From an uncultured Bacilli bacterium (lineage in GTDB: Bacteria > Bacillota_I > Bacilli_A > RF39 > UBA660), in NCBI GenBank assembly GCA_910580135.1, contig CAJTXC010000031.1:1-12906 (forward strand): 12,906 nt of DNA, read 5' to 3'. Below, piece by piece: positions 1 to 6,768 of this stretch. Below the pieces are notes generated by a model that saw nothing but the letters and a program-made list of their open reading frames with translations, was not told the origin of the DNA and did no database searches. The position numbers and the translations under genes were made by a program. Position 1 is the first letter of the stretch. Every line of letters begins with the position of its first letter.

Positions 1-661
1 ATACATCTAATAATAACATAGAATTACTATCAGTAAGAGTTCTGTTTAAAACTACATCATAACCTTCAAAATACATATCGTGTAATACTCTATTTTCATT
101 TATTCCTTTGCAAATAAATAATTGCTTCATTAAAGATATTATAAGATTATAGTTATTGTATCCTGCTCTTATTTGAATAGTTTTACCATCTATTACTTCG
201 TTATCTGTTCTCGGCATAACGATTCTAGAACCATTTGTATCCATGTTATATATTTTTTCTGCAGCCATGTTACATAATGCATTAGATATTCCGATGTGAT
301 TATCATTAGCGTTAAAAACAGTTTCTGTTACTGCTTTATAAAAGTTAATTTCATAAAACATAGGATTATCATCTTTTAATGCACCATTTATATATAAAAC
401 ACCGTTATTAATAGCATAGTAATCCATTTTATTAACGTTATTATAATTAAGAACTATTAGTTTTATTTTGTATGCAAACTTATTAACCATAGGAACTAAA
501 TCTTTTGGTTCCATATAACCTAAATTTAAACATGCAATAAAATACTTTCTAAGTAAGTTAAATTCATCTTCTTCATACTTTGCACCGTTAGAAGTCATCG
601 CTTGTTCAACGATTGCTTTTATAGGAATTTTTATATCCTTTGATTCTTGTTCTTCATTCAT
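1..661 (-). CDS. Unrecognised protein, N-terminal 220 residues (runs off window)
   Basis: This reading frame opens at an ATG (659-661) and stays open to the window edge, so the C-terminus is missing. Its ribosome-binding site AGGTGA (668-673) overlaps the mutS stop codon, so it is very probably co-transcribed with and translationally coupled to mutS. The protein begins MNEEQESKDIKIPIKAIVEQ and reads as a soluble, mixed helix/strand protein: I see no signal peptide, membrane segment or repeat. Residues about 99-140 (MFYEINFYKAVTE, then GISNALCNMAAEKIYNMD) look helical, and an IQIRAGYNNYNLIISLMKQL stretch follows. I do not recognise a family and assign no function. It is not MutL, the common neighbour of mutS: the GHKL ATPase motifs at the start of MutL are absent. 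Coding status is well supported by the open frame, start context and codon use; function is unknown. Confidence 0.8.
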   Translation of the reverse strand, partial: MNEEQESKDIKIPIKAIVEQAMTSNGAKYEEDEFNLLRKYFIACLNLGYMEPKDLVPMVNKFAYKIKLIVLNYNNVNKMDYYAINNGVLYINGALKDDNPMFYEINFYKAVTETVFNANDNHIGISNALCNMAAEKIYNMDTNGSRIVMPRTDNEVIDGKTIQIRAGYNNYNLIISLMKQLFICKGINENRVLHDMYFEGYDVVLNRTLTDSNSMLLLDV

Positions 662-671
662 ATTTTTTCAC

Positions 672-3227
672 CTAATCCTTTTTATCCATTTCTTTTTTTA
701 AATCATACAAGATGTTTAAAGCTTCCATCGGAGAAACATCAAGTGGATTTATACAATCAAGTTTCTTTTTAATTATATCATACTTATCGTTAATTTCTAT
801 ATTTTCTTCTAAATTCATGCTTATTTGACTCACAACTTCTCTTGAACCGTTCGAACTTTCATAAGATTTTAATATTTCATCAGCTCTTTTTATAAGAGAA
901 TTTGGAAGATTTGCTAGTTTAGCTACGTGAATACCATAACTTTTATCTACGCTTCCATCTTTAATTTTATGCAAGAACGTAATATTACCATTTTCTTCAT
1001 GTGCTGATACATGCACGTTTTTAATGTGTTTCTTGTGTTCTTCTAAAGCTGTTAATTCATGATAGTGAGTTGAAAATAAAGTAATCGCTTTTATATTATC
1101 ATGAATATATTCTATTATTGCCTGTGCAAGCGCCATACCATCATAAGTAGCAGTACCACGACCAAGCTCATCAAATAAAATCAAACTATTTTCACTAGCG
1201 CCTTCTATCGCGTGGTTAGCTTCCTTCATTTCTACCATGAACGTAGATTCTCCAGATACTAAATCATCAGATGCTCCAATACGCGTAAATATCTTATCAA
1301 ATATAGGTAAATAAGCTTCTTTAGCGGGTACAAAGCATCCTATTTGAGCCATTATAACGATATTAGCCATTTGTCTCATGTAAGTTGATTTACCAGCCAT
1401 ATTAGGCCCTGTTATAAGTTGCAAATAGCATCCGTTATCAAAAATAATATCATTTGCAACGTACTCACCATCTAATACTTTTTCGACTACTGGATGTCTT
1501 CCTTCAATTATTCTTACCGTTTTATCATTATTTAAAACAGGTCTTACGTAATTATTGTTTTCTGTAACGGTTGCAAAAGATTGCATAACATCTAATTTAG
1601 CTACCATTTTAGCAGTCAATTGAATAGTTGGTATTACATCTTTTACCTTGTTTCTTATCTCGGTAAATAACGCATATTCTAAGTTTATAATCTTTTCTTC
1701 AGCACCTAATATTAAAGATTCTTTTTCTTTAAGCTCTGGAGTTATAAACCTTTCGTTATTAGCAAGGGTTTGCTTTCTTTCCCAACCAAATTCTTCCTTA
1801 ACTTGCTTACTATTTCCTTTAGATACTTCTATATAATAACCAAATATACGATTATAACCAACCTTTAAGTTCTTAATACCAGTTCTTTCTTTTTCTACGG
1901 CTTCTAACTTAGCGATAAAGTCTTTACCCCCACGTCTTGCCTCTTTGAGTTCATCAAGTTCACTGTTATAACCATCTTTTATTAAATATCCTTCTTTTAT
2001 ACCAACAGGAGGATTTTCATATATACTTTCATCAATAAGGTTATATAAATCAGTTAAATCATCAATTGCTAAGTTAAAGTTTAACACACCAACTAATTCT
2101 TTTAGTTTAGGTAAAACCTTTAAACTTGATTTTAATTGAAGTAAATCTCTTGCGTTAGCACTTCCAAAAGCAATCCTTCCACATAATCTTTCAAGGTCAT
2201 ATACCTCACCTAATAATTCTTTTATTTCGTCTTTAATAAGAAATTCTTCTAAAAGTTTAGATATCATATCATATCTACTTTCAATTTCTTCTTTATCAAC
2301 TAACGGATTTTCAATCATACTCTTAAGAGTGCGGGATCCCATAGCAGTCTTTGTTTTATCTAAAAGCCACAAAAGTGAATATGTTCTTTCTTTTAATCTT
2401 AAACTTTCCGTTAACTCTAGGTTCCTTTTGGTATGAATATCCATCTTTAAATAAGTTTTATAATCTTTTACAACCACGTTTTGTAAATGATCCAAACTTC
2501 TTTTTTGACTATCAATTAAATAATTTAATAAAACGCATATAGAAGATATTAATCTAACATCATTAATTTCTTTATATAAATGTTTGCAATCTTTATTTTC
2601 TGTATCAATGTTAAAGTAAGAAATTGTAATATTATAATTATTTTTTAAAGTATTTGTTATTCTAGGATCAACACTACCATATATAACAAGTTCAGATATA
2701 TTATCATTTACTATTTCAGTAATTATCTTATCAAGTTCATATTCTACTAAAACGCAGTTAAATTCACCAGTAGATAAATCAGCGTAAGCTAAAGAAAAAC
2801 AATGTCCTAAATCTTTTAAAGCACCTATGTAATTATTACTTTTAGCATCTAACATTTCATCGGACATAACCGTTCCTTTAGATACTATCCTAATAACTTC
2901 TCTTTTAACAATACCTTTAGTATCTTTAGGATCTTCTACTTGTTCACAGATTGCTACTTTATAGCCTTTTTCAATTAATTTATCAATGTATATATTAGCA
3001 GCATGATGAGGTACGCCACACATTGGTATCTTTTCATCTAATCCTGCGTTTTTGCCTGTTAAAGTAAGTTCTAGATCACGGGATACGTTTATCGCATCTT
3101 CAAAGAACATTTCATAAAAGTCACCAATTCGGTAAAAAAGAATTACGTCTTCATAATCTTTTTTTGTTTCTAAATATTGTCTCATCATAGGACTTACTTT
3201 ATTTTTATCTACTTCACTTCTAGTCAC
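672..3227 (-). CDS. mutS: DNA mismatch repair protein MutS
   Basis: MutS binds mismatched or looped-out bases as a dimer and, using ATP, starts mismatch repair with MutL. At 851 residues it is full length. The mismatch-binding N-terminal domain carries the GDFYEMF motif (Phe37-Tyr38-Glu39, the Phe-x-Glu wedge). The connector, lever (about 250-560) and clamp regions follow. The C-terminal ABC-type ATPase has Walker A GPNMAGKST (607-615), the signature region GESTFMVEM (659-667), Walker B LILFDE (682-687) and the switch STHYHEL (719-725). The tail (about 800-851) matches the usual dimerisation region in length. The start is GTG (3225-3227), chosen because AAAGGTGATT (3231-3240) lies just upstream with normal spacing. 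The stop is TAG. An unrecognised gene follows directly and shares the stop/ribosome-binding-site overlap. The upstream neighbour, ylbJ-like, is divergent. Confidence 0.98.
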   Translation of the reverse strand: MTRSEVDKNKVSPMMRQYLETKKDYEDVILFYRIGDFYEMFFEDAINVSRDLELTLTGKNAGLDEKIPMCGVPHHAANIYIDKLIEKGYKVAICEQVEDPKDTKGIVKREVIRIVSKGTVMSDEMLDAKSNNYIGALKDLGHCFSLAYADLSTGEFNCVLVEYELDKIITEIVNDNISELVIYGSVDPRITNTLKNNYNITISYFNIDTENKDCKHLYKEINDVRLISSICVLLNYLIDSQKRSLDHLQNVVVKDYKTYLKMDIHTKRNLELTESLRLKERTYSLLWLLDKTKTAMGSRTLKSMIENPLVDKEEIESRYDMISKLLEEFLIKDEIKELLGEVYDLERLCGRIAFGSANARDLLQLKSSLKVLPKLKELVGVLNFNLAIDDLTDLYNLIDESIYENPPVGIKEGYLIKDGYNSELDELKEARRGGKDFIAKLEAVEKERTGIKNLKVGYNRIFGYYIEVSKGNSKQVKEEFGWERKQTLANNERFITPELKEKESLILGAEEKIINLEYALFTEIRNKVKDVIPTIQLTAKMVAKLDVMQSFATVTENNNYVRPVLNNDKTVRIIEGRHPVVEKVLDGEYVANDIIFDNGCYLQLITGPNMAGKSTYMRQMANIVIMAQIGCFVPAKEAYLPIFDKIFTRIGASDDLVSGESTFMVEMKEANHAIEGASENSLILFDELGRGTATYDGMALAQAIIEYIHDNIKAITLFSTHYHELTALEEHKKHIKNVHVSAHEENGNITFLHKIKDGSVDKSYGIHVAKLANLPNSLIKRADEILKSYESSNGSREVVSQISMNLEENIEINDKYDIIKKKLDCINPLDVSPMEALNILYDLKKEMDKKD

Positions 3228-3258
3228 TTAAATCACCTTTTATAATTATATAATAAAA

Positions 3259-3286
3259 TCTATAAAAAAGCCATAATGCCAAGCAA
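3259..3286 (-). promoter_or_regulatory. Possible mutS promoter
   Basis: Read on the minus strand there is TTGCTT (3286-3281), a 16-nt spacer, then TATAGA (3264-3259). That would give a leader of roughly 25 nt before the GTG start of mutS. The match to sigma-A consensus is partial (3/6 and 4/6), and the region is so AT-rich that chance matches are likely. Confidence 0.25.
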
Positions 3287-3293
3287 AATAAAT

Positions 3294-3315
3294 GTCATTT
3301 TTTGGTAAAAATGAC
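3294..3315. repeat. Perfect 9-bp inverted repeat between mutS and ylbJ-like
   Basis: GTCATTTTT (3294-3302) and AAAAATGAC (3307-3315) are perfect reverse complements around a 4-nt loop. The site sits in the divergent intergenic region, upstream of both start codons. It could be a hairpin in the ylbJ leader or a protein-binding palindrome. It is not a normal terminator because no gene ends here. Function unknown. Confidence 0.4.
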
Positions 3316-3357
3316 TTATTAAAAAAACTAGTCATATCATTTATTAAGGTGATTTGT

Positions 3358-4233
3358 TTGACAAGAAAAAAAGATATATTTTTACTATATTTTTTATTAA
3401 CATTAGAGTTATTAATCCTTATTAATTCATCATTAATCATTAAAAGTGTTAAAGACTCTTCCTTTATGTTTATTATAAAAATATTTCCATCTTTATTTCC
3501 AACCATGGTAATAGGAAATCTTTTAATTAAAAATAACATAGAACTTATAATACCAAAGTTTATTAAAAAGATATTTAACAAACTATTCAATTTTAATGAT
3601 ATAGAAACAAGTATTTTTATAATATCTATTTTTACTGGAACGCCCAGTAATGCTATTTATATAAATGAGTATTTAGAAAAAAACTTAATAACAAAAAAAG
3701 AAGCAGAAGCTCTTTTATGCACTACTCACTTTATAAATCCTTTATTTGTTGTCGCAGGAGTTGGTATTGGTGTATTTAATGATGTTAAAATAGGTTTTCT
3801 ATTACTTGTCTTAGCATGGATAAGTAACTTATTTAAAGCATTCTTAAATAGAAACAATTTTAAAGAAAAAAGAAAAATGAATATTACTCACAGTAACAAA
3901 AATTTTATTACTACCCTATCAGAATCAATTAAAACAAGTATAAATGCTCTTTTGATGATATTTGGTATAGTTATAATGTTTAACTTATTAGTAGCATTAA
4001 TAAGTAATATATTTAATCTTAATTTATGTACTAATGTTATTATAAACGGCCTTTTAGAAATGACTGGTGGTATTATGAAACTATCAAGTTTAGATATTAA
4101 TATTTATATTAAAATAGTGCTTGCATATATATTCTTAAACTTTGGAGGATTATGCATTCAAATGCAAACTTTTTCTATGTTTAATAATAAAAAGATAAGA
4201 TATTTAAAATACCTTATCTTTAGACTTATTTAG
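3358..4233 (+). CDS. ylbJ: YlbJ-like polytopic membrane protein (nucleoside-recognition/gate family)
   Basis: This is a strongly hydrophobic protein of 291 residues resembling YlbJ, a membrane protein needed for sporulation in Bacillus subtilis and related to transporters with paired gate domains. Visible family features (numbered from the TTG start) are FPSLFP (43-48) in the first gate, GTPSNA (94-99) where YlbJ proteins have a Gly-x-Pro turn, HFINPLFV (124-131), a second gate region after about 189, and a GGLCIQMQ turn (263-270) near the C-terminus. The start is TTG at 3358, because AAGGTGAT (3346-3353) sits 4 nt upstream. The in-frame ATG at 3292 lacks such a site and lies inside an intergenic hairpin. 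The protein is shorter than the roughly 400 residues of B. subtilis YlbJ. Membership of the family is fairly secure, a sporulation role is not: nothing else here points to sporulation. The last codons overlap the convergent prepilin gene by 8 bp. Confidence 0.75.
   Translation: MTRKKDIFLLYFLLTLELLILINSSLIIKSVKDSSFMFIIKIFPSLFPTMVIGNLLIKNNIELIIPKFIKKIFNKLFNFNDIETSIFIISIFTGTPSNAIYINEYLEKNLITKKEAEALLCTTHFINPLFVVAGVGIGVFNDVKIGFLLLVLAWISNLFKAFLNRNNFKEKRKMNITHSNKNFITTLSESIKTSINALLMIFGIVIMFNLLVALISNIFNLNLCTNVIINGLLEMTGGIMKLSSLDINIYIKIVLAYIFLNFGGLCIQMQTFSMFNNKKIRYLKYLIFRLI
4180..4221 (-). terminator. Intrinsic terminator of the prepilin pair, embedded in the ylbJ 3' end
   Basis: AAAGATAAG (4191-4199) and CTTATCTTT (4213-4221) form a 9-bp stem. 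On the minus strand the hairpin is followed by TTTTTATTATTAA (4193-4181), a fair U-tract, and begins 5 nt after the stop of the downstream prepilin gene. On the plus strand it lies inside ylbJ coding sequence with no T-run after it, so it serves the minus strand. Confidence 0.6.
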
Positions 4234-4582
4234 TATAACAAATAGTTACATTATATGTATTTATATTACTACCATCATATTTATACCAATTTGTAGTTAA
4301 TTTATCATTTCCTGAGCAAGCATTAACACTACTTGTTTTATAATCAAAATTTATTGTCTTACCACTTTCAGGCAATGTATTTTCAACTTTTTCATAATAT
4401 GCATCAACTATTCTTAGTGCATAATCTTTTATTACAAATTCATTAGTTTCTCTTCTTGCGGTTGAATAAACATCCTTAACCGTGTATAACGTTTGAAAAA
4501 AATATATTATTGCAACACTAACCAACATAAAACTAACTATAAGTTCAATTAGCGTAACGCCTTTATTATTTAACTTTTTCAT
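4226..4582 (-). CDS. Minor prepilin-like protein (type IV pilus/competence pseudopilin)
   Basis: A 118-residue protein with a class III (prepilin) signal: short basic leader MKKLNNKG, cleavage expected after Gly8, then VTLIELIVSFMLVSVAIIYF as the hydrophobic helix. Glu13 is the conserved +5 residue of the mature protein. Position +1 is Val, where Phe is usual. The globular part holds two cysteines (Cys89, Cys115) that could form a disulfide outside the cell. The protein should be inserted in the membrane, cleaved by the PilD-like peptidase encoded at 6872-7660, and built into a pilus or pseudopilus. The strong GGAGG site lies just before the ATG, and the start overlaps the upstream prepilin stop by one base, which indicates translational coupling. 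Small size and the lack of a pilin-type tail suggest a minor subunit of ComGE/ComGF or GspI/J type. The exact subtype cannot be read from the sequence. Confidence 0.8.
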   Translation of the reverse strand: MKKLNNKGVTLIELIVSFMLVSVAIIYFFQTLYTVKDVYSTARRETNEFVIKDYALRIVDAYYEKVENTLPESGKTINFDYKTSSVNACSGNDKLTTNWYKYDGSNINTYNVTICYTK

Positions 4583-5067
4583 TATTTGCCTCCTAAATTA
4601 CAATCTCTTGATGAATTAGGATTATCTATTTTAATTGAAGCATACTTTCCACTTTTAAATTTTGCTATCAATCTATAAGAAGCTTTATCATACGTAGTTT
4701 TTTTCAGTCTTTTTAAATATTTATTAAAATTATAATCAGTATCAGAAACCTCAGTCATATAACCAGTAATATATAATTTACTTATATTGTATTCATTTCT
4801 ATATTCTGTTATTTCACTTTTGTCGCCACTGTTAAACACTTTGCACCCATCATCAGTCAATTCATTTAATTTATCTTTACTTTCTAATTTATCATATATA
4901 GCCCTTAAAAGATATAAATCTTCAGTTTGATCATAATAATTAGTTCTGTTTTTATAATTATCATATAAACTTGTAACATTAGGATAAACAAAGGCCATAA
5001 CAGTTGTAACAAGCGCTATAACAACTATTGTTTCTGCTAAAAAGAACCCTCTATTATTCTTTTTCAA
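4582..5067 (-). CDS. Prepilin-like protein (type IV pilus/competence pseudopilin)
   Basis: A 161-residue prepilin with leader MKKNNRG, cleavage expected after Gly7 and mature start FFLAETIVVIALVTTVMAFV, with the conserved Glu at +5. The globular domain is polar and tyrosine-rich and contains two widely spaced cysteines (in DDGCK and near the C-terminus in SRDCN). I place the start at TTG (5065-5067). The upstream in-frame GTG (5074-5076) is itself part of the ribosome-binding site AAAGGTGA, so it is unlikely to be the start. The TTG start also gives a standard short leader. The gene is first in a two-gene unit, overlapping the next prepilin by one base, and is divergent from the assembly ATPase. 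Substrate of the prepilin peptidase further along the window. Whether it is a major or minor subunit cannot be decided, but it lacks an obvious major-pilin tail. Confidence 0.8.
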   Translation of the reverse strand: MKKNNRGFFLAETIVVIALVTTVMAFVYPNVTSLYDNYKNRTNYYDQTEDLYLLRAIYDKLESKDKLNELTDDGCKVFNSGDKSEITEYRNEYNISKLYITGYMTEVSDTDYNFNKYLKRLKKTTYDKASYRLIAKFKSGKYASIKIDNPNSSRDCNLGGK

Positions 5068-5087
5068 TTTAATCACCTTTTCTTTAC

Positions 5088-5116
5088 TTGATATCTTACG
5101 AAATATATTATATAAT
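5088..5116 (+). promoter_or_regulatory. Sigma-A type promoter for pilB
   Basis: TTGATA (5088-5093), a 17-nt spacer and a perfect TATAAT (5111-5116) give a near-consensus promoter about 70 nt upstream of the pilB start. The leader is purine-rich and ends in the ribosome-binding site AAAGGGAG (5171-5178). The same AT-rich stretch probably also holds the minus-strand promoter of the prepilin pair, but no single candidate stands out there. Confidence 0.6.
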
Positions 5117-5187
5117 AATATTATAATAAAATCTAGGGTAAAGATAAAAAAGAAAGAATAAAAAGAATATAAAGGGAGCGATAAAAC

Positions 5188-6465
5188 ATGTTAAGACAAA
5201 TTGATTTTACTAAATTGCCAATTACTGAAATAGTAAATCAAATTATTTATACAGCTGCTGAAGCGGGCGCAAGTGACATTCATTTTGATCCTACCGAAAC
5301 ATCTATTAAAGTTAGATTTAGAATTGATGGCGTTTTAATTGATTATATGGTAATCCCTGAGGGAATTAGAAAAAACTTAATAGCAAGGGTTAAAATAATA
5401 TCAGGTATGGATATAACTGAATCAAGATTACCTCAAGATGGCGCTATTAAAACGGTTATTAATAATATAAATTTAGACATGCGTGTTTCTTCTCTTCCTA
5501 CTAATGAAGGAGAAAAAATAGTTATTCGTATACTAGATTATTCAGCTTCCCTAAATGGTTTAGAAAGTTTAGGATTTTCTCCTAATAACCTAGAGAAAAT
5601 GAAAACTCTTATAAAAGAACCTAACGGTATAATCTTAGTAACTGGTGCTACTGGATCTGGTAAATCCACTACCGTATACTCCCTTCTTCAAATACTAAAT
5701 ACACCACAAGTTAACTTAGTTACCGTTGAAGACCCAGTAGAAATGAATATTAACGGAATAAACCAAATCCAAGTTAATAGTGAAATCGGTCTTACCTTTG
5801 CAGAGGTTTTACGTTCTATCTTGCGTCAAGACCCGGATATTATAATGATCGGTGAAATCCGTGATGATGAAACCGCTAAAATTGCCGTTAGAGCATCTAT
5901 CACAGGTCACTTAGTATTATCTACAATACATACTAATAACGCACTTAATACAATTGAACGTTTAACTGATATGGACGTTGAAACATACTTACTTGCAAGT
6001 TCATTAAACGGTATCGTATCTCAAAAACTTGCTAGAAGAATATGCCCTCACTGTATGAAAAAAAGACCTGCAATAGATTATGAGAAAAAACTTATTAAAA
6101 GCAATTTAGGAATTGATATAGAAGAATTAGCATACGCTGAAGGTTGTCCTGAATGTGTTGGTGGGTATAAAGGAAGAATAGCAATACATGAAGTTTTAGT
6201 TATAAACCAAGAAATAAGAGACGCAATAGCAAACGGTGTCTCTAAAGAAGAACTAAGAAATTTAGTATATCAAGGTGACACTACTACACTTTTACAAGAC
6301 GGTTTAACAAAAGTATTACAAAACATAACTACGATAGAAGAAATTTTAAGATTAGTAGAACTTGATGATGAATCAGTTAAAATAATAACTGGAAAAGATA
6401 ATGTTCAAGAAAATACTAATCAATCTAACATATCCGATGATGGTATGGAGATGCTTGATATATAA
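5188..6465 (+). CDS. pilB: Type IV pilus/competence assembly ATPase (PilB/GspE/ComGA family)
   Basis: A cytoplasmic hexameric secretion ATPase expected to drive prepilin extraction and fibre assembly with the PilC platform protein. The 425-residue sequence contains the family hallmarks in order: GASDIHFDP (27-35); an arginine-rich/Asp-box region MDITESRLPQDG (74-85); Walker A GATGSGKST (153-161); Walker B region DPDIIMIGEIRD (215-226); His box TGHLVLSTIHTN (239-250); and a tetracysteine zinc motif CPHC (286-289) plus CPEC (320-323). It lacks the long N-terminal MshEN-type domain of many PilB proteins, so it is closer in size to ComGA while keeping the zinc motif that B. subtilis ComGA lacks. 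The C-terminal 40 residues are polar and probably disordered. It stands alone on the plus strand, divergent from the prepilins and convergent toward pilD/pilC. The Cys motif favours assembly (PilB) over retraction (PilT). Confidence 0.93.
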   Translation: MLRQIDFTKLPITEIVNQIIYTAAEAGASDIHFDPTETSIKVRFRIDGVLIDYMVIPEGIRKNLIARVKIISGMDITESRLPQDGAIKTVINNINLDMRVSSLPTNEGEKIVIRILDYSASLNGLESLGFSPNNLEKMKTLIKEPNGIILVTGATGSGKSTTVYSLLQILNTPQVNLVTVEDPVEMNINGINQIQVNSEIGLTFAEVLRSILRQDPDIIMIGEIRDDETAKIAVRASITGHLVLSTIHTNNALNTIERLTDMDVETYLLASSLNGIVSQKLARRICPHCMKKRPAIDYEKKLIKSNLGIDIEELAYAEGCPECVGGYKGRIAIHEVLVINQEIRDAIANGVSKEELRNLVYQGDTTTLLQDGLTKVLQNITTIEEILRLVELDDESVKIITGKDNVQENTNQSNISDDGMEMLDI

Positions 6466-6508
6466 AAAGGTTTAATATAAAGGAAAAATATATTAAGCCT
6501 TTTTATTT
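6464..6508 (+). terminator. Intrinsic terminator of pilB
   Basis: A 15-bp stem pairs AAAAAGGTTTAATAT (6464-6478) with ATATTAAGCCTTTTT (6490-6504), with one U-G wobble and an 11-nt loop. It starts inside the pilB stop codon and ends in a T-run. The A-run on the other side would also allow termination from the minus strand. Confidence 0.8.
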
Positions 6509-6534
6509 ACATAATTTTATTAATAATGTATAAT
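6506..6534 (+). promoter_or_regulatory. Near-consensus promoter of the intergenic small RNA
   Basis: TTTACA (6506-6511), exactly 17 nt, then perfect TATAAT (6529-6534) preceded directly by TG. Transcription should start near 6541. It lies immediately after the pilB terminator, so the RNA made from it would be independent of pilB. Confidence 0.65.
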
Positions 6535-6540
6535 TTAATT

Positions 6541-6627
6541 AGTGGAAGAAAGCTAGTAAGACTAGTTGTTTTCCAATTTTTGCAAATGAAAAACACGCTA
6601 ATCTGCCAGGCTAGCGTGCTTTTCTTA
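6541..6627 (+). ncRNA. Predicted ~87-nt small RNA, candidate type I antitoxin
   Basis: A compact unit with its own promoter and terminator and no convincing ORF. Near its 5' end a 14-bp hairpin pairs 6544-6557 with 6561-6574 around an AAG loop (one mismatch, two wobbles). A short A/U-rich single-stranded linker follows, then the terminator hairpin. The RNA converges on the 35-residue ORF at 6625-6732. Its 3' end is fully complementary to the last part of that mRNA (about 6585-6627, including the stop codon). Its 5' hairpin is a near-copy of the 5' end of that mRNA, so it also offers a second pairing site: the 5' arm GGAAGAAAGCTAGT can pair imperfectly with ACTAGTTTGTTTTCC in the mRNA. Antitoxin function is inference; an unrelated regulatory RNA is the alternative. 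I do not recognise a known RNA family. Confidence 0.55.
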
Positions 6628-6630
6628 TTT
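6584..6630. terminator. Bidirectional terminator shared by the small RNA and the 35-residue ORF
   Basis: CACGCTA (6594-6600) and TAGCGTG (6612-6618) form a GC-rich 7-bp stem around an 11-nt loop, the only GC-rich hairpin in this gap. On plus it is followed by CTTTTCTTATTT (6619-6630). On minus it is followed by TTTTTCATTT (6593-6584). It would end both convergent transcripts and create about 40 nt of perfect antisense overlap. Confidence 0.75.
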
Positions 6631-6732
6631 AAATAACATAACTAAAGTTAATATTATAAATAATATGATTACTATTTTGCTTCTGATTTTAATAAAAAAC
6701 TTCTTGTCTTTAATTACTATCTTTAACATCAT
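6625..6732 (-). CDS. 35-residue basic single-membrane-segment peptide, candidate type I toxin
   Basis: A short ORF with two consecutive ATG codons (6732-6730, 6729-6727), stop TAA at 6627-6625. The N-terminal half is strongly basic (Lys4, 8, 10, 11, 15, 19 and Arg17 against a single Asp9). The C-terminal half, IVIILFIILTLVMLF (20-34), is one membrane-spanning helix ending in Lys35. A ribosome-binding site GAGGGTGAT lies 4 nt upstream. The peptide should sit in the cytoplasmic membrane. Size, topology, an SD-closing hairpin, and the convergent small RNA sharing its terminator all match type I toxin loci. The sequence does not resemble Fst, TxpA, BsrG, Hok, Ldr or Ibs as I know them. In Fst the membrane segment comes first and the charged tail last, the reverse of this peptide. 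Alternatives are a small membrane regulatory peptide of the pilus locus or a chance ORF. pilD has its own terminator upstream, so this gene probably has its own promoter. Confidence 0.5.
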   Translation of the reverse strand: MMLKIVIKDKKFFIKIRSKIVIILFIILTLVMLFK

Positions 6733-6768
6733 AACAATCACCCTCTTTCTATTCTAGATATAAAGAGG
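6733..6768 (-). promoter_or_regulatory. Ribosome-binding site of the 35-residue ORF with an occluding hairpin
   Basis: On the minus strand CCTCTTT (6768-6762) pairs perfectly with AAAGAGG (6748-6742) across a 13-nt loop. The 3' arm covers the first part of the ribosome-binding site AGAGGGTGAT, so the hairpin would lower translation of the peptide. The segment just 5' of the hairpin is the one that resembles, and can pair with, the small RNA. Confidence 0.45.

Noticed and set aside
3246..3590. 114-residue minus-strand ORF
   Set aside because: Lies antisense to the ylbJ-like coding region, has no ribosome-binding site, and its composition is that expected of a shadow frame.
6586..6636. 16-codon plus-strand ORF inside the small RNA (MKNTLICQASVLFLFK)
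   Set aside because: No ribosome-binding site precedes it, and it runs straight through the terminator hairpin and past the predicted RNA end.
6625..6732. Assignment of the 35-residue peptide to the Fst or TxpA/BsrG toxin families
   Set aside because: Sequence and topology (basic N-terminus, C-terminal membrane helix) do not match those families as I know them.
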